Shown: positions 31,925 through 44,159 of the stretch, piece by piece
Position numbering within the stretch: the first letter of the stretch is position 1
Layout of the letters: every line of letters begins with the position of its first letter
Assembly: GCA_037176885.1 (NCBI GenBank)
Contig: JAWWNJ010000130.1
Span: 372,001 to 436,000, forward strand
Reading direction: 5' to 3'
Origin: Favolaschia claudopus
Taxonomy: Eukaryota > Basidiomycota > Agaricomycetes > Agaricales > Mycenaceae
DNA length: 64,000 nucleotides
The notes under the pieces: generated by a model
Told to the model about the DNA's origin: nothing
Seen by the model: the letters and a program-made list of their open reading frames with translations, nothing else
The model's database searches: none
Translations under genes and position numbers: made by a program

Positions 31925-33053
31925 TCAGAGCCCTTTGTCTAACTTCGTCACGACCCTCGCGGAAAACAGATAACCGTGTGTTTTCAAATCGAATTGCTTA
32001 CCACCGTCGCCACTATTCAGGACAAGCTCATGGGCCACTGGGTCGGTCATCAGCTGTAAAGATTCTTAACGAACGGTAGGAATGATGCTTGACTCAATGA
32101 ATGTGATTACCTTTGCCATGCGCTCTTCACTCTGCATCGCAAGAAGCCTTAAGATCGCAAGCAAACGCGGATTCAAAAGAGTTTCGTACCTCATATACAT
32201 CATGACAGAGAATCGTACGACCCTTTGTGTATCCGAAATCACGAACACTATCGTCCAACGAGTCATTATAGTGCCACTGTAATCGATTTAACGCGAATTT
32301 TAGTGCTAGTAATTGAAACGAACGATCTCGAATTTCGAAAAGTTATCCTGGACAACGGGAAGTCTGACAAAATTGTCAATGAACGAATCCCAGGACCGGT
32401 TGTGTTCCCCAGTGACAGATAGTTCGAAGGGGAGGTTGTATACACAGAATAAGTGCACCCCATTCTTGGGCATCGGGGAGTCGATGTAGATTGACAGGCT
32501 GCTCGAAGAACCGAAAGTAAAACTGTGCAATTCGAAATCCTTCGCTTTGTCGAACACCTTGCGGACTTCAAGAGACGCTAAGACCTGCATAGAAATGCCT
32601 GATCATGCTTCTTATGTAGAGCTGTAACGATAGCTCGACGCACTGCACGGAATTGATCGATATTCTGAGGGAAGCAAGAGGGAACAGTGTCAAGTCACGG
32701 AAGCGGGCGATGGGAGGCTTACTTTACTCTGGGCAGTAATGTACACTGCATGTTCGCGGGGCGGAAAACCAAACGCTGCACGCCCTTCGTCAGCCTTGTC
32801 GTTTTGCAAAATCTATGAAGGTATTCACCACATCAGGTGAATGTCTGGCGATAATGGGTAATAATGAACTTACCATATTCAGTTTGACGAGGTTCTGTTG
32901 GACGACTGGGAGGGTTACTAGCTCGTCGATGAGACCCTCAAGTTTGCGCTCAAAGTCGTCAGTAGACATTGAATCGGGAACTTTGTGCATGAACAAGGCG
33001 TGGAAGAGACTTTGGCTCTGTGAGGGCGACATTGGAGGAGATGAGAGCGACAT
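31925..33053 (-). CDS. Double-domain (EthD/alpha-beta-barrel-like) protein, paralogue A
   Basis: Seven exons on the minus strand: 32,874-33,053; 32,723-32,812; 32,644-32,664; 32,324-32,584; 32,190-32,276; 32,111-32,131; 31,925-32,053. All junctions are phase 0 and the product is 262 aa. The structure is the same as paralogue B. Half 1 has LFHALFMHKVPDSMS and TLPVVQQNLVKLNM. Half 2 has VHLFCVYNLPFELS and RLPVVQDNFSKFEI. The end is HGYLFSARVVTKLDKGL. Mini-exons NIDQFRA and SEERMAK are 21 nt each. Choosing the acceptor at 32,131 rather than an earlier AG removes a stop and gives CHDVYESEERMAK, matching the expected order. No signal peptide is seen. 465 bp separate the two genes. The family is known to me only as an uncharacterised basidiomycete one; the fold call is inference. 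Confidence 0.85.
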
Positions 33054-33143
33054 TTGCTACTCACAGCTCTATATATGTTCACAGCCAAACTTAAGCGATC
33101 GTTCTCACAGCCCAAGAGAGCTTGACCGGTGGCAAACTTTAAG

Positions 33144-33741
33144 TTACAACGCGGGAATGTCGGGAAGGAGTCGATCCGGACCAGAAGCACAAGTCTCTCG
33201 AGTTATGATCAAAGTTTCCCTTCCATCTGGTGCGAAGTTGTCTAGAAAACTTCCAGCAGTCTCCGGAAAGCGTGTATCATTGTACGACTCCCACCGCCGG
33301 CATAGGCCGCCTCTGCAGCAGTTCGCCGGAATCGGAATTCCATGCACCGTTCTCCCTGACATGGAATCAAAACGCGCTAGAGAGGCAAATGAAGAATAGA
33401 AGGCGAACTGAAAAGACGGAACGCCGAGACAAAGGCAGAGTTCTCGACTACGTCCGATGCGCCAGATCCTAAGCTCGGTCCCGCTTCCGGCAGGAACGTA
33501 GCCACTTCGTCGTAGACACATGAAAAAGGAAAGAACAAGTCCGGGAAGGAGACATACTGAGCTTCAGAAACTGTGTCTGATTTCCCCCGGCCTCGACGCC
33601 AACCTTCAGGTCTATCGATGGCACGCAGTGCATATTTCCGTCCACGGTTCCAAGTCCTACAGATGCTTGATAAAAACGACAGCAAAAAGGGGGTGAAGAG
33701 TTGCTATTGTCTGCCTTGATCCATTTACTCATCATAACAGG
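33144..33741 (-). CDS. Possible gene, unrecognised
   Basis: Coding-like minus-strand sequence begins MMSKWIKADNSNSSPP (33,741), continues as ALRAIDRPEGWRRGRGKS in another frame, and ends in a frame holding GYVPAGSGTELRIWRIGRS and FLDNFAPDGRETLIITRE, with a stop at 33,144. A GTATGTCTCC donor near 33,565 and AAG acceptor near 33,510 would join the last two pieces. The first junction is unresolved. The beginning vaguely recalls DUF6593-type proteins; I would not rely on that. Confidence 0.3.
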
Positions 33742-33899
33742 GAGTCAAGACGACGTAGAGAAGAAGACTCGAGGGGAGGGACAAAAGAGGAAGAAACCTG
33801 TCCAAAGACTGGGAGACTGGAAGTGATGTTGATAATGGGGGTTCATGAGTTGTTTGAATACAGAATCCGGCGAAAGTTCAGTCGGTGTTGCGGCGTCAG

Positions 33900-34190
33900 A
33901 GTCAATTCACAGACCGAGGAATCAGAGTCGACGAGGTGTTGCTGTCATCTAACGTGAGGTCTACCGAGCGGCTCAAAGTATTCAAGACGGTCAGAAGTCG
34001 TGAGGCTGAGTGTCCACGGTGAGCACGTCGAGGGACGACGATGGTGAAGAGCAAGAGCGATATGTTTGGCTGTAATTGGCTACAACCTTTGATTCGATCA
34101 AATACCTCTTGCTTCCATACCACCATGATCTCTCCCAATCTCGAAATACCCACTCTGTTGACAAAATTCTATCGCTCAAAGCTAGAAACA
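33900..34190 (-). repeat. Subtelomere-type repeat, unit 3
   Basis: The minus strand matches unit 2 closely: GAGATCATGGTGGTA, CAAGAGGTATTTGATCGAAT, CGACGTGCTCACCGTGGA, CGGTAGACCTCACG. Confidence 0.65.
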
Positions 34191-35349
34191 CGACTCATTC
34201 TACTACGGATGCAGGCCTAGGGTCGGCAAAAACTAGTCGCAACGAAGGAACGACACTTTTGACTCTACTGACAACCGCGACAACTTCCAACCCACGAAAC
34301 ACATTGATTGGCTTCATTGTTTTCTGCTGTCTCCGGCTGGAAGCGAACGCGGAGACCTGGTGACAATGAGAGACTCAGTTGGACGGTGAACGGCTTGCAG
34401 GTGGAATTTAAGGATGAAGAGACTATTCCTGACCCACGAATTTCTGAGAGAACAGTTTCTTCGGGGCCAGAACCCAACGTCGCCCCCACTCCGCTGAGAA
34501 GCAAATTGCATTGACCAGGTCCACCCACTGGCGGTCGAAGCACGCACTTCCAAGCACGCCCAAGCAATCGTCTCTTGCACGTCATCGTCCGTCTGCGTCG
34601 CAATCAACTGTGAGTTGAACTCGAAGTGGATCTCCAGCGATTGCGATGGACTCCAATTTCCTTCTACTTCTTGTCTCCTTCCTTCGTTCATACCTCACTG
34701 TTTTCCTTCTTGTTGCCTGTCGCTCTCTCGAGGACGGCCGTGACGAAGACGGGCAGGGAATTATGGCATTGGAACTGGATGGTTATGCGGGAAGGGAACG
34801 CTCGATGCTCTCGTTTTCGCTCGGCGTGTTTGGGTGGAAGGATAGCCGGAGACTCGGTGTTCCTTGCGCATCACTCCCGATTTCAGTATCTCAGTTTGTG
34901 TTTTTCTCCCCAATGAAGTATTTCTTTCATCCTCCTTCCCTCGTTTGTCGGCGCTCGTGGTATTCGTGCCATCTCGAGAGTAGGATCGCGTCGGGCTACG
35001 GAGGCGGATCAATGTCGCTCGCAGGCGACACGCAGCGAAGGGACCCACTCAGCTCGGAAGACAATAACCCTCGAACAAAATCAAATCTCGATTCCCCGAA
35101 CCAAGCATTAAGTAAGCAAGTAAGTAGTAAGTAAAGGCCCTAATGTTGTACAATAATAGAAAACATTACACACATAATGTAATAACTGAGTCAGTGAGTG
35201 CGTAAAATATAAAGCCCAAGGAATTAACTACCTTGACTTCCTGCCCCGGTGAAGGATCCGTCGCATCTGCACCTCCCTCCACCTAGATTGACATTCATAT
35301 CTGCGTTTCATCCATTCCACCATGCTCATACAGAAGCAGAAAAAAAGGT
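34191..35349. other. No gene seen
   Basis: Frames up to 162 codons on the plus strand (from 34,646) start with a hydrophobic stretch but then lose coding character. I do not support a gene here. Confidence 0.35.
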
Positions 35350-37341
35350 TCAAAGCGACTTCATCTTCCCCATCTCGAACGTACTATCCCTGCGCTCCCT
35401 CTCACCGTCCTCACCCCCGTCCCTCTGCCCTCCATATTCACCTCCAAACTCGACGTCCCCGACCCTCGTGACATCCCCACTCGTCCTCCCCGTACTCGGT
35501 CTCCGCCCCGTATCCCCGTACGAATACACACCGCGCTCAATCGCGTACCCGCCGGGAGGCATCCCATACCCGGATCCAGGGCTTATCCCGCCATCTCCTC
35601 TATCAAACGTCCCACTTCCACCGCCATACTTCCCTCCCTTCGACGAGAAATGCACGGCTCCAGGGAACGTCGCCGTCCCCGTAATATCCAGAATCGTGTG
35701 ATACTGGTCTGCTGCGGGATAAGTGGCGAAGCTGACGTCGGGGCGGGCGTAGACGGCGGGGGCGGTAGTGGATGGGTGATGAATGGAGGAGGAGGAAGCG
35801 GCGGAGCGTATGTTGATCATCATGCGGGAGACGGCGATGCACGAGACGGCGGAGGTTGGGCTGGGTAGGGAGAGTGATTAGTGAGATTGAATTCTTGATA
35901 AGCATTTGCGAGGGGGGAGGAGATGGAAAGGAAAGGTTGGGCGGAGAGAAACACTCACCCGAGGAGAATCCCGCGATAGTGCGCCGAAAAGCTCCTTCCG
36001 TAGATGACAGCATTCGTGAGGCTGAATGCTGTTCACAGATGGTTTGTCAGCGTCGCGGACGAAGGCACTCGAAAGAACAGAGAAAACGAACAGAAGATGA
36101 GGAGGAAGTAGATGAGCGAATCGCGCGCGAGGATGTCGAGGCTGAGATTCAGAAATCGTGTGAGTGCGGACGTAAAAATTGAAACGGCGGCGACGTACGT
36201 CGCATTTCCACCCGATCCCAACAACCCCGCCTTCCTGCCCCATGTCCAACGCGGTATAAGCTTGAACAGTGTGATGACGATCATAATGACTGTCGTCGCA
36301 TCGTCGTATCCGTCAGTTCTCTTTTGCAGAACACGGAATGTAAGGAAGACGTACATTCAAAAGCGACGGGCGCGATCCTATTCCCATAAAACGGAACAAT
36401 ATCAGTAAAGTGGGTGGACTAGAAGGGGAGAAAGTGACAACGCACCAAGTCCCCGTAGCGTAGCGCGGTAATAAATATCCGGAAAACGAAGATAGCCCGC
36501 AGCTTAGAGGGGCAGGTTGGGCGATCCCTGCGGCGGGGGATATGAAATCGATCGCGCAAAATACAGAGGCTGGAGACGAACCTTGAGTATCACTCGTTGC
36601 GACGATGATAAAAGCTGCGACAACGCCGACCTCCACTATGAGGAAGAATGATTAATTAGCACACGAATTGAATGCGACGGACAACGGAGTAAAACGCACC
36701 AGCGAAGAGAAACGAGAGAAGCCAGAACATCCGGCGCGAGTTGTTATCTTCCAAGGAAAGATCAGAGAGGAAAACGAAAGCAGAGTAGGTGAAGGACGCA
36801 CAAATAGCCCATACACGTATCACCACCAAAGCTTGTGCTGCTAATATTGCGAGGCGTAGCGGGATCATCTGCCAATATGCGTAGATTCGACAGAACTAGA
36901 GATAGGCTGAGGCAGGATGGTCAAGATCGGGGAGCGAGAGAACGCACCTCGGCTGAGGTGTCCGGATAATCGGCGAGAATCCAGAGCGCACTATGCGGTG
37001 GACATCGTATAAGCGATGAAAGCGGATGTCAGACAGACGGGACGGAAGCGTACACCAGCATGGAACGAATAACGTATCGATTGAGCATAAACAAAATCTT
37101 GGGAAGCCGCCATTTCATCGACCAGATCTTGGCGACCTCGTCGTCGAGCGAGGTCACCAACTCGTATACGAGGGCAGCCGCCGTCGAGTCTATAAATTTC
37201 GTAAGTTAGAATCGTCCACAACAGGGTAAAGACTCGAGACGCACAGAGAACGAAATTGTTGATGATTGTGAGCGAGACGTATTCAGCGGCCTCTTCCGGG
37301 GAATAGTGGTCCGGGCCATAGCTCTTCGCAGGGCCGGGCAT
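35350..37341 (-). CDS. DUF6533-type multi-pass membrane protein
   Basis: Twelve exons on the minus strand, all phases consistent, 432 aa: 37,245-37,341; 37,054-37,189; 36,948-36,990; 36,802-36,895; 36,700-36,747; 36,582-36,635; 36,446-36,527; 36,355-36,377; 36,199-36,289; 36,092-36,141; 35,959-36,028; 35,350-35,860. The N-terminal part ALVYELVTSLDDEVAKIW, then LPKILFMLNRYV, is the DUF6533 signature. Hydrophobic segments follow (AILAAQALVVIRVWAIY, FWLLSFLFAVEVGVVAAF, ARDSLIYFLLIF). The last 150 residues are a hydrophilic, Gly/Ser-rich cytoplasmic-type tail ending KMKSL. The family is widespread in mushroom-forming fungi and functionally uncharacterised; a receptor-like role is often supposed but unproven. 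Very short exons (23 and 43 nt) make automated prediction here error-prone. Confidence 0.85.
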
Positions 37342-39811
37342 ACCAATGAGTTAAAGGAGGGCGATTAACAGACAAGCCACGTCGACATGGACCTCGGCTC
37401 TGTAGGGGAGCAAGGGACGGGTCGGGATGAGGGTGGTGGTTATGAAGGGCCTGGGGAAGAAGACAAGCGGCGACGCCACTAATGAAGAGATGGGTTTAAT
37501 TTTAGGCGACCGACCAGCACCTGCGATCGACCTGTCATTACGCACGTCTCGGTGATGCGTGAGCCGGCCAAACGAACAGATTGATGCGCCATTGCTTGGA
37601 CAGGCGTCGGGCGAAGTTGCATGGTTAGCATTGATGGGGCTGGGTCGGAGCACTGAAATAGAATCAACGCCCATCCAAAGAAGAGAGAAGAGGGAAGGAT
37701 TAGCACAAGAAAGTCCAAAGAAAAGATACCTGAAGGATGAACACATAGGGGGATCGCGGAGGGACGGAAGTTTGCTGACGGGAAATAATGACACGAACAA
37801 TTCCGCCTTGACTTGGCTACTTCATTGATCGTTCCTGTGTAAGCTTGAAATTCAGCTTAAAGCGTGGAGTCCGAGCATTCATACTTACTGTGCACCATAC
37901 TTGGGTCGCGTAGTGCTTCGCTGAACAGCTTACCATACGAATATTTTACAGACAGAAACTTACGACACCACCAACTGTTGGTGAAGATAACGAGTCCAGA
38001 GACTCTCAATCTGGTAGCGCCGAATATTGAGAATATCGAGCGTGCCTTGCTTTCTGCGCGTTGGTATGGAGATGAACGGCTTGGCGGGGGCAAGCCCAGC
38101 TTTTTCTGTTGTCAGCAGTTTCAGGACGGAAGAAATATTCGGCGCTAAACGTACCAGACCATAGCGTGGGTCCAGCCCGACGGAATTTGCACTGCAGCGA
38201 CGACGACTAAATCAAATCGATCAGTGAGGACATTCCGCACAGGGGACGGATACTTAATTAACGAAGAGGTGAGGATGCATTGCGGGAAATGCTTGGGGAC
38301 AGCGTGCCGGGAAAATCAATTTATCTCAATCGAGAAACAGTAACCAGACTCCAGATACGCTGCATAATTTCGCAATCATTGGTATGCGGGATGGAGATGG
38401 AGCGGAGGGTTTTGGCTACCCAGACAAAGACGACGAGAACCGACAAGAGATCAGAATCCCGAACTAAATAGAGGATTGACGTGAGTCATGCTTGGTTCCA
38501 CGAACATTCAGAGAGGGACCGTTTTGCACAGAGTGAAAGCACCATTTTGAGGTTGAGAACAAATGGACAGATGAAGAAGGTAAATGAAACTGCGAGGTGC
38601 CAGAAGAACGCCACAGGGCATGCGTCGTCGCCGTGTCGCAGTGGGTTATCGTATGTCGCCGAGACTCGAGCAAGCAGGAAATCGTGCCTTTTTCGTTGGG
38701 TGATTTACTGGCCCAGCTCGTGAGCAGCTCTTGAGAGATAACGGCGCGTAACCTAGCAAAAGCAGAAACCGTCGGCGAGGATGAAAGACAATCGACGAAA
38801 GCGACGTGGTGGTTGGGATGAAGGAAGGATCAATTGATGTGACTGTCACGCAGGGACAGAACCTATCGGGAATTGTTACGAGGAGTTGTTTTTGCCGAAT
38901 CGGCATTCATAAAGTAAGAAAATCAACCTGCTCGTTTTATTCAGAGGTGTTGGACTAACAGTTCTCTCGGTCAAATCAATGCATGACTCTTGGCATGACT
39001 TCGAAATGAATTCACTTTCCAACTTGAAGTTGAAATCCGCGCCGCGGGCTTCAGTCGTACCCTACGAACTTCAATGAGCAATTTGACCTCACTACGGCTC
39101 GACGATTTCCAGACCCGTTTTGTGAAGGTGAAATAAAACGGCCAATATAATTTTCAAAGATCTCTTCCCGCGTCCGAGTCAGTGTGATAGCATACCTACT
39201 TCTATTATACCATACGAGATGTATTAGGAGACGGAAGGCGACGGCGCTCGGTGTGCCAGTCGTTGTAATAATTGATCTACAATCAAGATATTCATGATTT
39301 GTTCACTTGGAGAGAGGCCTGATGTTGGGGATGCGAGGAGAGCGGGGAGCGCGGGGAGGAAGGCGTAGACGTCTGTCGTAAAGTGGGACGCGGCAGTCAA
39401 CGACTCGGAGATGAACCTTTTATTGAAGCTAAGAGTATTCAGAGAGAGAAATAAAAGACAAACGAGACGGTGTACCCCGGTAAAACTTCGTGAGTCGTGA
39501 CACCCCAGCACTAGCAGGCAACTGCGAGCGGCCGCAGTCCGAGTCGACGGAGAAGGAGCCCGCCAGTGAGAGCGGCGAGTGTAAATGCGAGCTGGGAACA
39601 GATTGTTGCAGACAGTTATCTAGTGGGTTGTGGTGATTGGAAGTCAAGTGAGTCAGGTTTTACTGGAGCGTAGAGCAAAGGAGTTGAGACAAAAATGTCC
39701 TTCAAGACTAACGCACCTCACCTCGCATCGAGTCGTCGACGACTCACCCACTCAACGGTAATTTAGGCTCGAGACTCACGAGTGCGGCAATCCACTGAGA
39801 CATTTTGATTT
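37342..39811. other. No gene model; possible decayed membrane-protein pieces
   Basis: On the minus strand, hydrophobic pieces such as DLLSVLVVFVWVAKTLR (about 38,440) and VAAVQIPSGWTHAMVW (about 38,180) look like a membrane protein. A piece LDILNIRRYQIESLWTRY lies near 38,020. The phases do not join without stops, so I list no gene. Confidence 0.35.
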
Positions 39812-40025
39812 GACAGGTCAAGGAATCGAATCATTCTTGGATTTGTTGCCCAGATGCTATGAAGAGAAACGAAACGACTCAGAGAGATGCACAAACGAAA
39901 GAGGTAGAGCGGACGCACCTCTTCATCACTATCAGAAGTTCCATGTATGCGAAATCATCCCTATCTGACGCCACTCACAACCGCCTCCTGACTCGAGAAA
40001 CTTGTGCGGCACGCTGAGTCGAACA
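39812..40025 (-). repeat. Partial duplicate of the 44.2-44.4 kb sequence
   Basis: GAGAAACGAAACGA..., GAGAGATGCACAAACGAAAG and AGTTCCATGTAT occur in the same order as at 44,195-44,400. On the minus strand both contain YMELL followed by a GTGCGTYCG donor, so this may be a decayed exon pair of a duplicated gene. Confidence 0.45.
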
Positions 40026-42804
40026 CCTTTCAGTGGGCCACCGTCGACGGAGTAACGGCGTTCGAGAAGGGAATGGAGAGGCGTGTGTCGGGCGGAGGTG
40101 CTTGAAGAGTCGGCGTTGGCAAGTAAAACGGGCGGTCAAAGATGCGAGTTTCTGAATGATTTGTTAGTTATCCAAACTTGAAGAGAGGAGTAGAAGATAG
40201 TGAAGACTGCGCGAACGAGTGGGAGCCGGGAATGAGAGATCAATGTACTCACAAGACCGATGCCCTATTCCTTCGCCATGAGATCACAGCACTAGACAAC
40301 TACGAGCGGACAAAGCCTGGTGGCGAGAAGCTAGCTTGAAGGTGAGCGGGACCCGGGCAGCAAGATTCAAGCAACACGAACAAAAAAATGCAAAAGATCC
40401 ATTCAGGCAGTTGTCCAGTAGTTAGTAGTCCTTCGGAGTCGAGCTAGTCAAGTTTCACTGGAGCGCGAAGAAGGGTAGTCGAGGATAAATAGTTGTCTTA
40501 GGGAGAACGTGAGCGTACAGGGCAAGAGGCGATTATTTTGATCGGAGTCTTTCGCCAAACAGAGCCACCATCAAACAAACAACCCTCGCTTGCCTTCTGC
40601 TTCCATCATCGCTGGCGACCTCCGAGCTCTGAGTTAGCTGTCTCCGCCCCCGTTCGCTGGACTCCTTCGCTTCATCGGCATTTGAAACCCTCAATTCAAG
40701 GAGAGTGTCGGTCAAGAGACCAGAAAGATGCGGACACAATGCTGAAAGGGAGTGTGGAGGCTGCCGCTGCGAGCTTGGGTGGTGTGTCCTCTCTCGATTT
40801 TCTCGGAGGACTGACCCGAAACATTTTCGCGTTTCATGAGCTAGGGTTTGTGTCGCTCCGGAATCTTCCATTCCCGCGACTCTTCTCGCTCTACGAAGCT
40901 CGCGTGCGGTCCATCCTCACCCCCTTTCGTCTTCGTCTGTACATCATCATCTTCAATGATACCTACACGACGGCACCTCTGATGCATCTCCTGTCTCATT
41001 CTATTCGACGCTGGCAACTGTCTTAGCGCCTCATCAATCATTGTCCGTGCTCTTCACCCCTCTAGCTATGGCACTTCTCACATTCCTCTCATCTGTCTTC
41101 TTCATCGATACCACTCTTGTGCATGGCTGTACTCGGTTACTATGTACTACGCCGGCGTTACACTGCACCTCTGCCCAGCGATCAAATCAGACTGCTCCGT
41201 GTATGCACCATGAACTTCAGCGCGATCAATATAACGTTCGTTCCCTTCGATCAACTCAGATCCTGACGCGTTTTTCCTTCGTCGGTCCTCAATTCGTCTT
41301 CGTGGGTTCTACGAAGGTGTTTATGGGTTTGAAAGCCGCTCTCATGATCCGTGAGTATCGATATGCTAGCATCTTCGTTCAAAGTGTTACTTAGCATTCG
41401 TGGCGCGACAAGATCAAATGGATCGACGGCTTCGACACGAACATCTGTGGAGATACCCTCGCCTCGGTCCTTTTTATCATTATTTCCCCGCCTCGCTATC
41501 TCAGGTAAATTCTATTCCCCCCTCTACCGCGGAATCCACCAACTAAAAACCATGCAGGAAAAAATCCTGGCAATCTACACCAATGTTGTTCGTGTCTGTA
41601 GTTGCAAATTTGCGGCGGTACTGAAAGGTTTGATTAAATCTAAAGCTTTCTCTGTCGATGCCCATCACTGAACTTGGTGCATGATATCTCGCTGGGGCGA
41701 GGGATATTCTCATCTTTTGTGCGGTTTTTTTTGCCTGCGTTCATACGTGTCGTAGTCAATGTACAAACCAGTTGCTTTGAAGAACAAGAAAGGTGCGTTG
41801 TCGATCTAATCAAGCATACCAAAGCACGACGTTCACTTCATACATGTAGCCACGCTTCATCTCCCGTTCATCTCTACCCGCCAACCTAAGCACACTTGTG
41901 ACTTCGAGGAAATCAATGCTAAGCTACTGGCAATGCCGTGGAGTTTAGACACCAACAACGGCGGTGGATGCATATCCCCCATGATTCACTAGCAGCCCTG
42001 CCCGTAATCGGTTCGGGGGGGAGCTTGTACCGCCATGTGCATATCAGCTAAATTCGCTCTGATGATAGCGGGAGTCAAAGATCAGTTTCTAAAGCCGATT
42101 GATTCAGCGGCGTTTCACCTGACGATTCGATAGCGATCCAAAAAAATTGGATCCGCTCAGAATTGGTTTCAAGTTTGAATGCACTGCAAGTGATTCTATT
42201 CACCTATTCACCGCACGATGTTGATGTGAGCCATCTCCGCCGTTTACCCAAAATTCGGTGACACGGAACCAATCTTTCATTTAGGTGGGCAGATGGATTT
42301 CAATCATCCTATCCCAATCTTATCCGGCATGTTCTGGGATATGGACCCTTCTCGGCACCACGCATGAGCACGGGTACCGAAGTGCAGCCTATTTGCTTGG
42401 ACGCTGTGGAAGCGGAAACGGTAATTACACGCAGTGGATGTACTGTGGATGTATGGAAGCTGTACTCGGTGCGGTATCAGAGCGAATCAGAGCCGGCTCA
42501 TCTGGTTCTTCCCGCGATTCTATCAGTCGATCTATCAACTCTGGCTCGGCGGTGTGGACGCCCAGGAACAGCGACCCAAAAAGGTCTCTAGAGGAGGTTT
42601 AAGGCGGCAGTGGGGCTTTCCACGCACCATAGTTTAATCCCCACTTCCATGGTAAGCCCCCCTTCCCTAAGAGTCTTCACAACGCGTCGAATGACTCAAA
42701 CTTCAGTCTCCTCGTAGCCATTTTATACAATATTTTCCGTTGGTGGCGAGTACCAGTTTGCTGACATAAGTATCCTCTCCGATCTGACATCGCATTCTTT
42801 ACAG
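40026..42804. other. No gene model
   Basis: Frames of 60-162 codons on both strands, none recognised. A minus-strand piece at 40,841-41,041 (MIDEALRQLPASNRMRQEMH) and a plus-strand one at 42,364-42,591 (MSTGTEVQPICLDAVEAE) look somewhat coding. The latter could belong to the missing 5' end of the next gene. Confidence 0.35.
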
Positions 42805-44147
42805 ATCGATTCTTTGACCTATGGTGAGAATCTCCGAGCCGTCGATTTCTTCGAAAGCATTGGCTCAATGAAACTCAGGAGTGTACGCGGTGCTCTTCTA
42901 TCAGTCCGTCAACGTCCTGGTATCGCGACGGAGACCGCATTATCGATACCATTTGGCCTGCATGAGCGCTCTCTTTCTTCTCTCCACGATACACATATCG
43001 CTGGCGTACGCATGGGCGTTCATCACGGACACCGCTGATACGGCGATATACGAGCTGTTTTCGCTCAAGAATCCTATGCCGACATTGTACCTGCCAGACG
43101 ATCCGGTTTCTGTACATCATATCGGCATACTGTTGAAGCTCAGATTCTCTTTGACCAAGTGAGTTTTGGGTACCGTTTCAGTGTGCCGCCATATCTGACC
43201 ATGACAATCGTATAGCGCGATTGCAGATGGTATCATCGTAAGGCTGGGCTCCAACTGCCGCATTTTCGAATGTTGAGAAGTATCCAGATCTACAGGTGCT
43301 ATGTGATATGGGGTCGTCGATGGCGGCCGGTGTCCTTCCTCATCGTCGCTTACATTTTTACCTGCAGTACGTGCTTTGTCTCTGCGCACAAGGATTGTCT
43401 GGCCACTAATATTCTCTTGCCAGTTGGTGCCATATTGGGTCTACTGCCTCTCTCCGGAACGTCTGAACGAGCGGCGATGGCCGTATGTATAGGGTCCGTA
43501 TTCCTGACGAACGTCCTTGGCGCTGGCTTAGCTGGTGTGTGCATGACATGCATTGCAATGATTTAAAATTGAAACATTCTTAGCTGGACGGATATGGTGG
43601 ATTTCCAGGAGAGCCGTTACTTACCTCGGGAGAAGGTCGCGAAAGAAATACTTGGATCTGACGGCTATACTGTGCGTTTCGTCTTTTGTTCCCATGTTTG
43701 ACGATGCTCAAATTTCAACCTTGGATCACCAGACTCGAAAGTGGGCTCATGTATCCAGTCTCGTTGGCAATCATTGTCATTGTCTATCTGATACCCCCAA
43801 CGCCAACGGTGTCCGTCCTCGTATGTCTTGCGTCCTGTTATCATATCGCGGTAAGACGATCATCATTGGTTCAGTGGCATAGTCTTACTCACTTTCGCTC
43901 ATGATAGGGAATCGCGCCAACCCTCATCATAGTGCGTGTCGGGCTCGGCGTGAGTACAGACGGCTTTGAAACTTGCGTCACCATCAGTCGCACACCGGGA
44001 ACTAGCGAAGGCTTGAGCAGCAGTACTCTCCCGCACTTTATTCCCGCGCATAGAAGGCAGGATAGTACGCTGGAGCTTGAGATTCGGGTGACGAAAGAGC
44101 AATCGGAGACGACAACGCCTTGGAATGATTCGAAATTCACACCGTAA
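42805..44147 (+). CDS. Seven-helix-type agaricomycete membrane protein, 5' end unresolved
   Basis: Eight exons: 42,805-42,823; 42,879-43,158; 43,216-43,237; 43,288-43,366; 43,424-43,534; 43,584-43,671; 43,733-43,850; 43,908-44,147. Phases agree. Membrane segments are visible in order: DSLTYGVYAVLFYQSVNV, CMSALFLLSTIHISLAYAW, NAIADGIIIYRCYVIWG, WRPVSFLIVAYIFTC, IGSVFLTNVLGAGLAAG, LMYPVSLAIIVIVYLIP and LVCLASCYHIAGIAPTLIIV. The tail is Ser/Thr-rich and ends PWNDSKFTP. IYRCYVIWGRRWRPV is a signature I know from a large agaricomycete family of uncharacterised 7-TM proteins. The start codon and first helix must lie upstream of 42,805. VAILYNIF near 42,715 may be part of them, but I found no consistent join. 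Confidence 0.8.
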
Positions 44148-44159
44148 AATCCGTCGTTT

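Noticed and set aside
35249..35701. A 150-codon Pro/Ser-rich plus-strand frame.
   Set aside because: It is the complement of the Gly/Ser-rich tail of the DUF6533 gene, whose 12-exon model is phase-consistent throughout.
37351..37800. A 149-codon minus-strand frame with hydrophobic stretches just after the DUF6533 gene.
   Set aside because: No consistent splice model and no family signature; probably flanking DNA or a worn duplicate.
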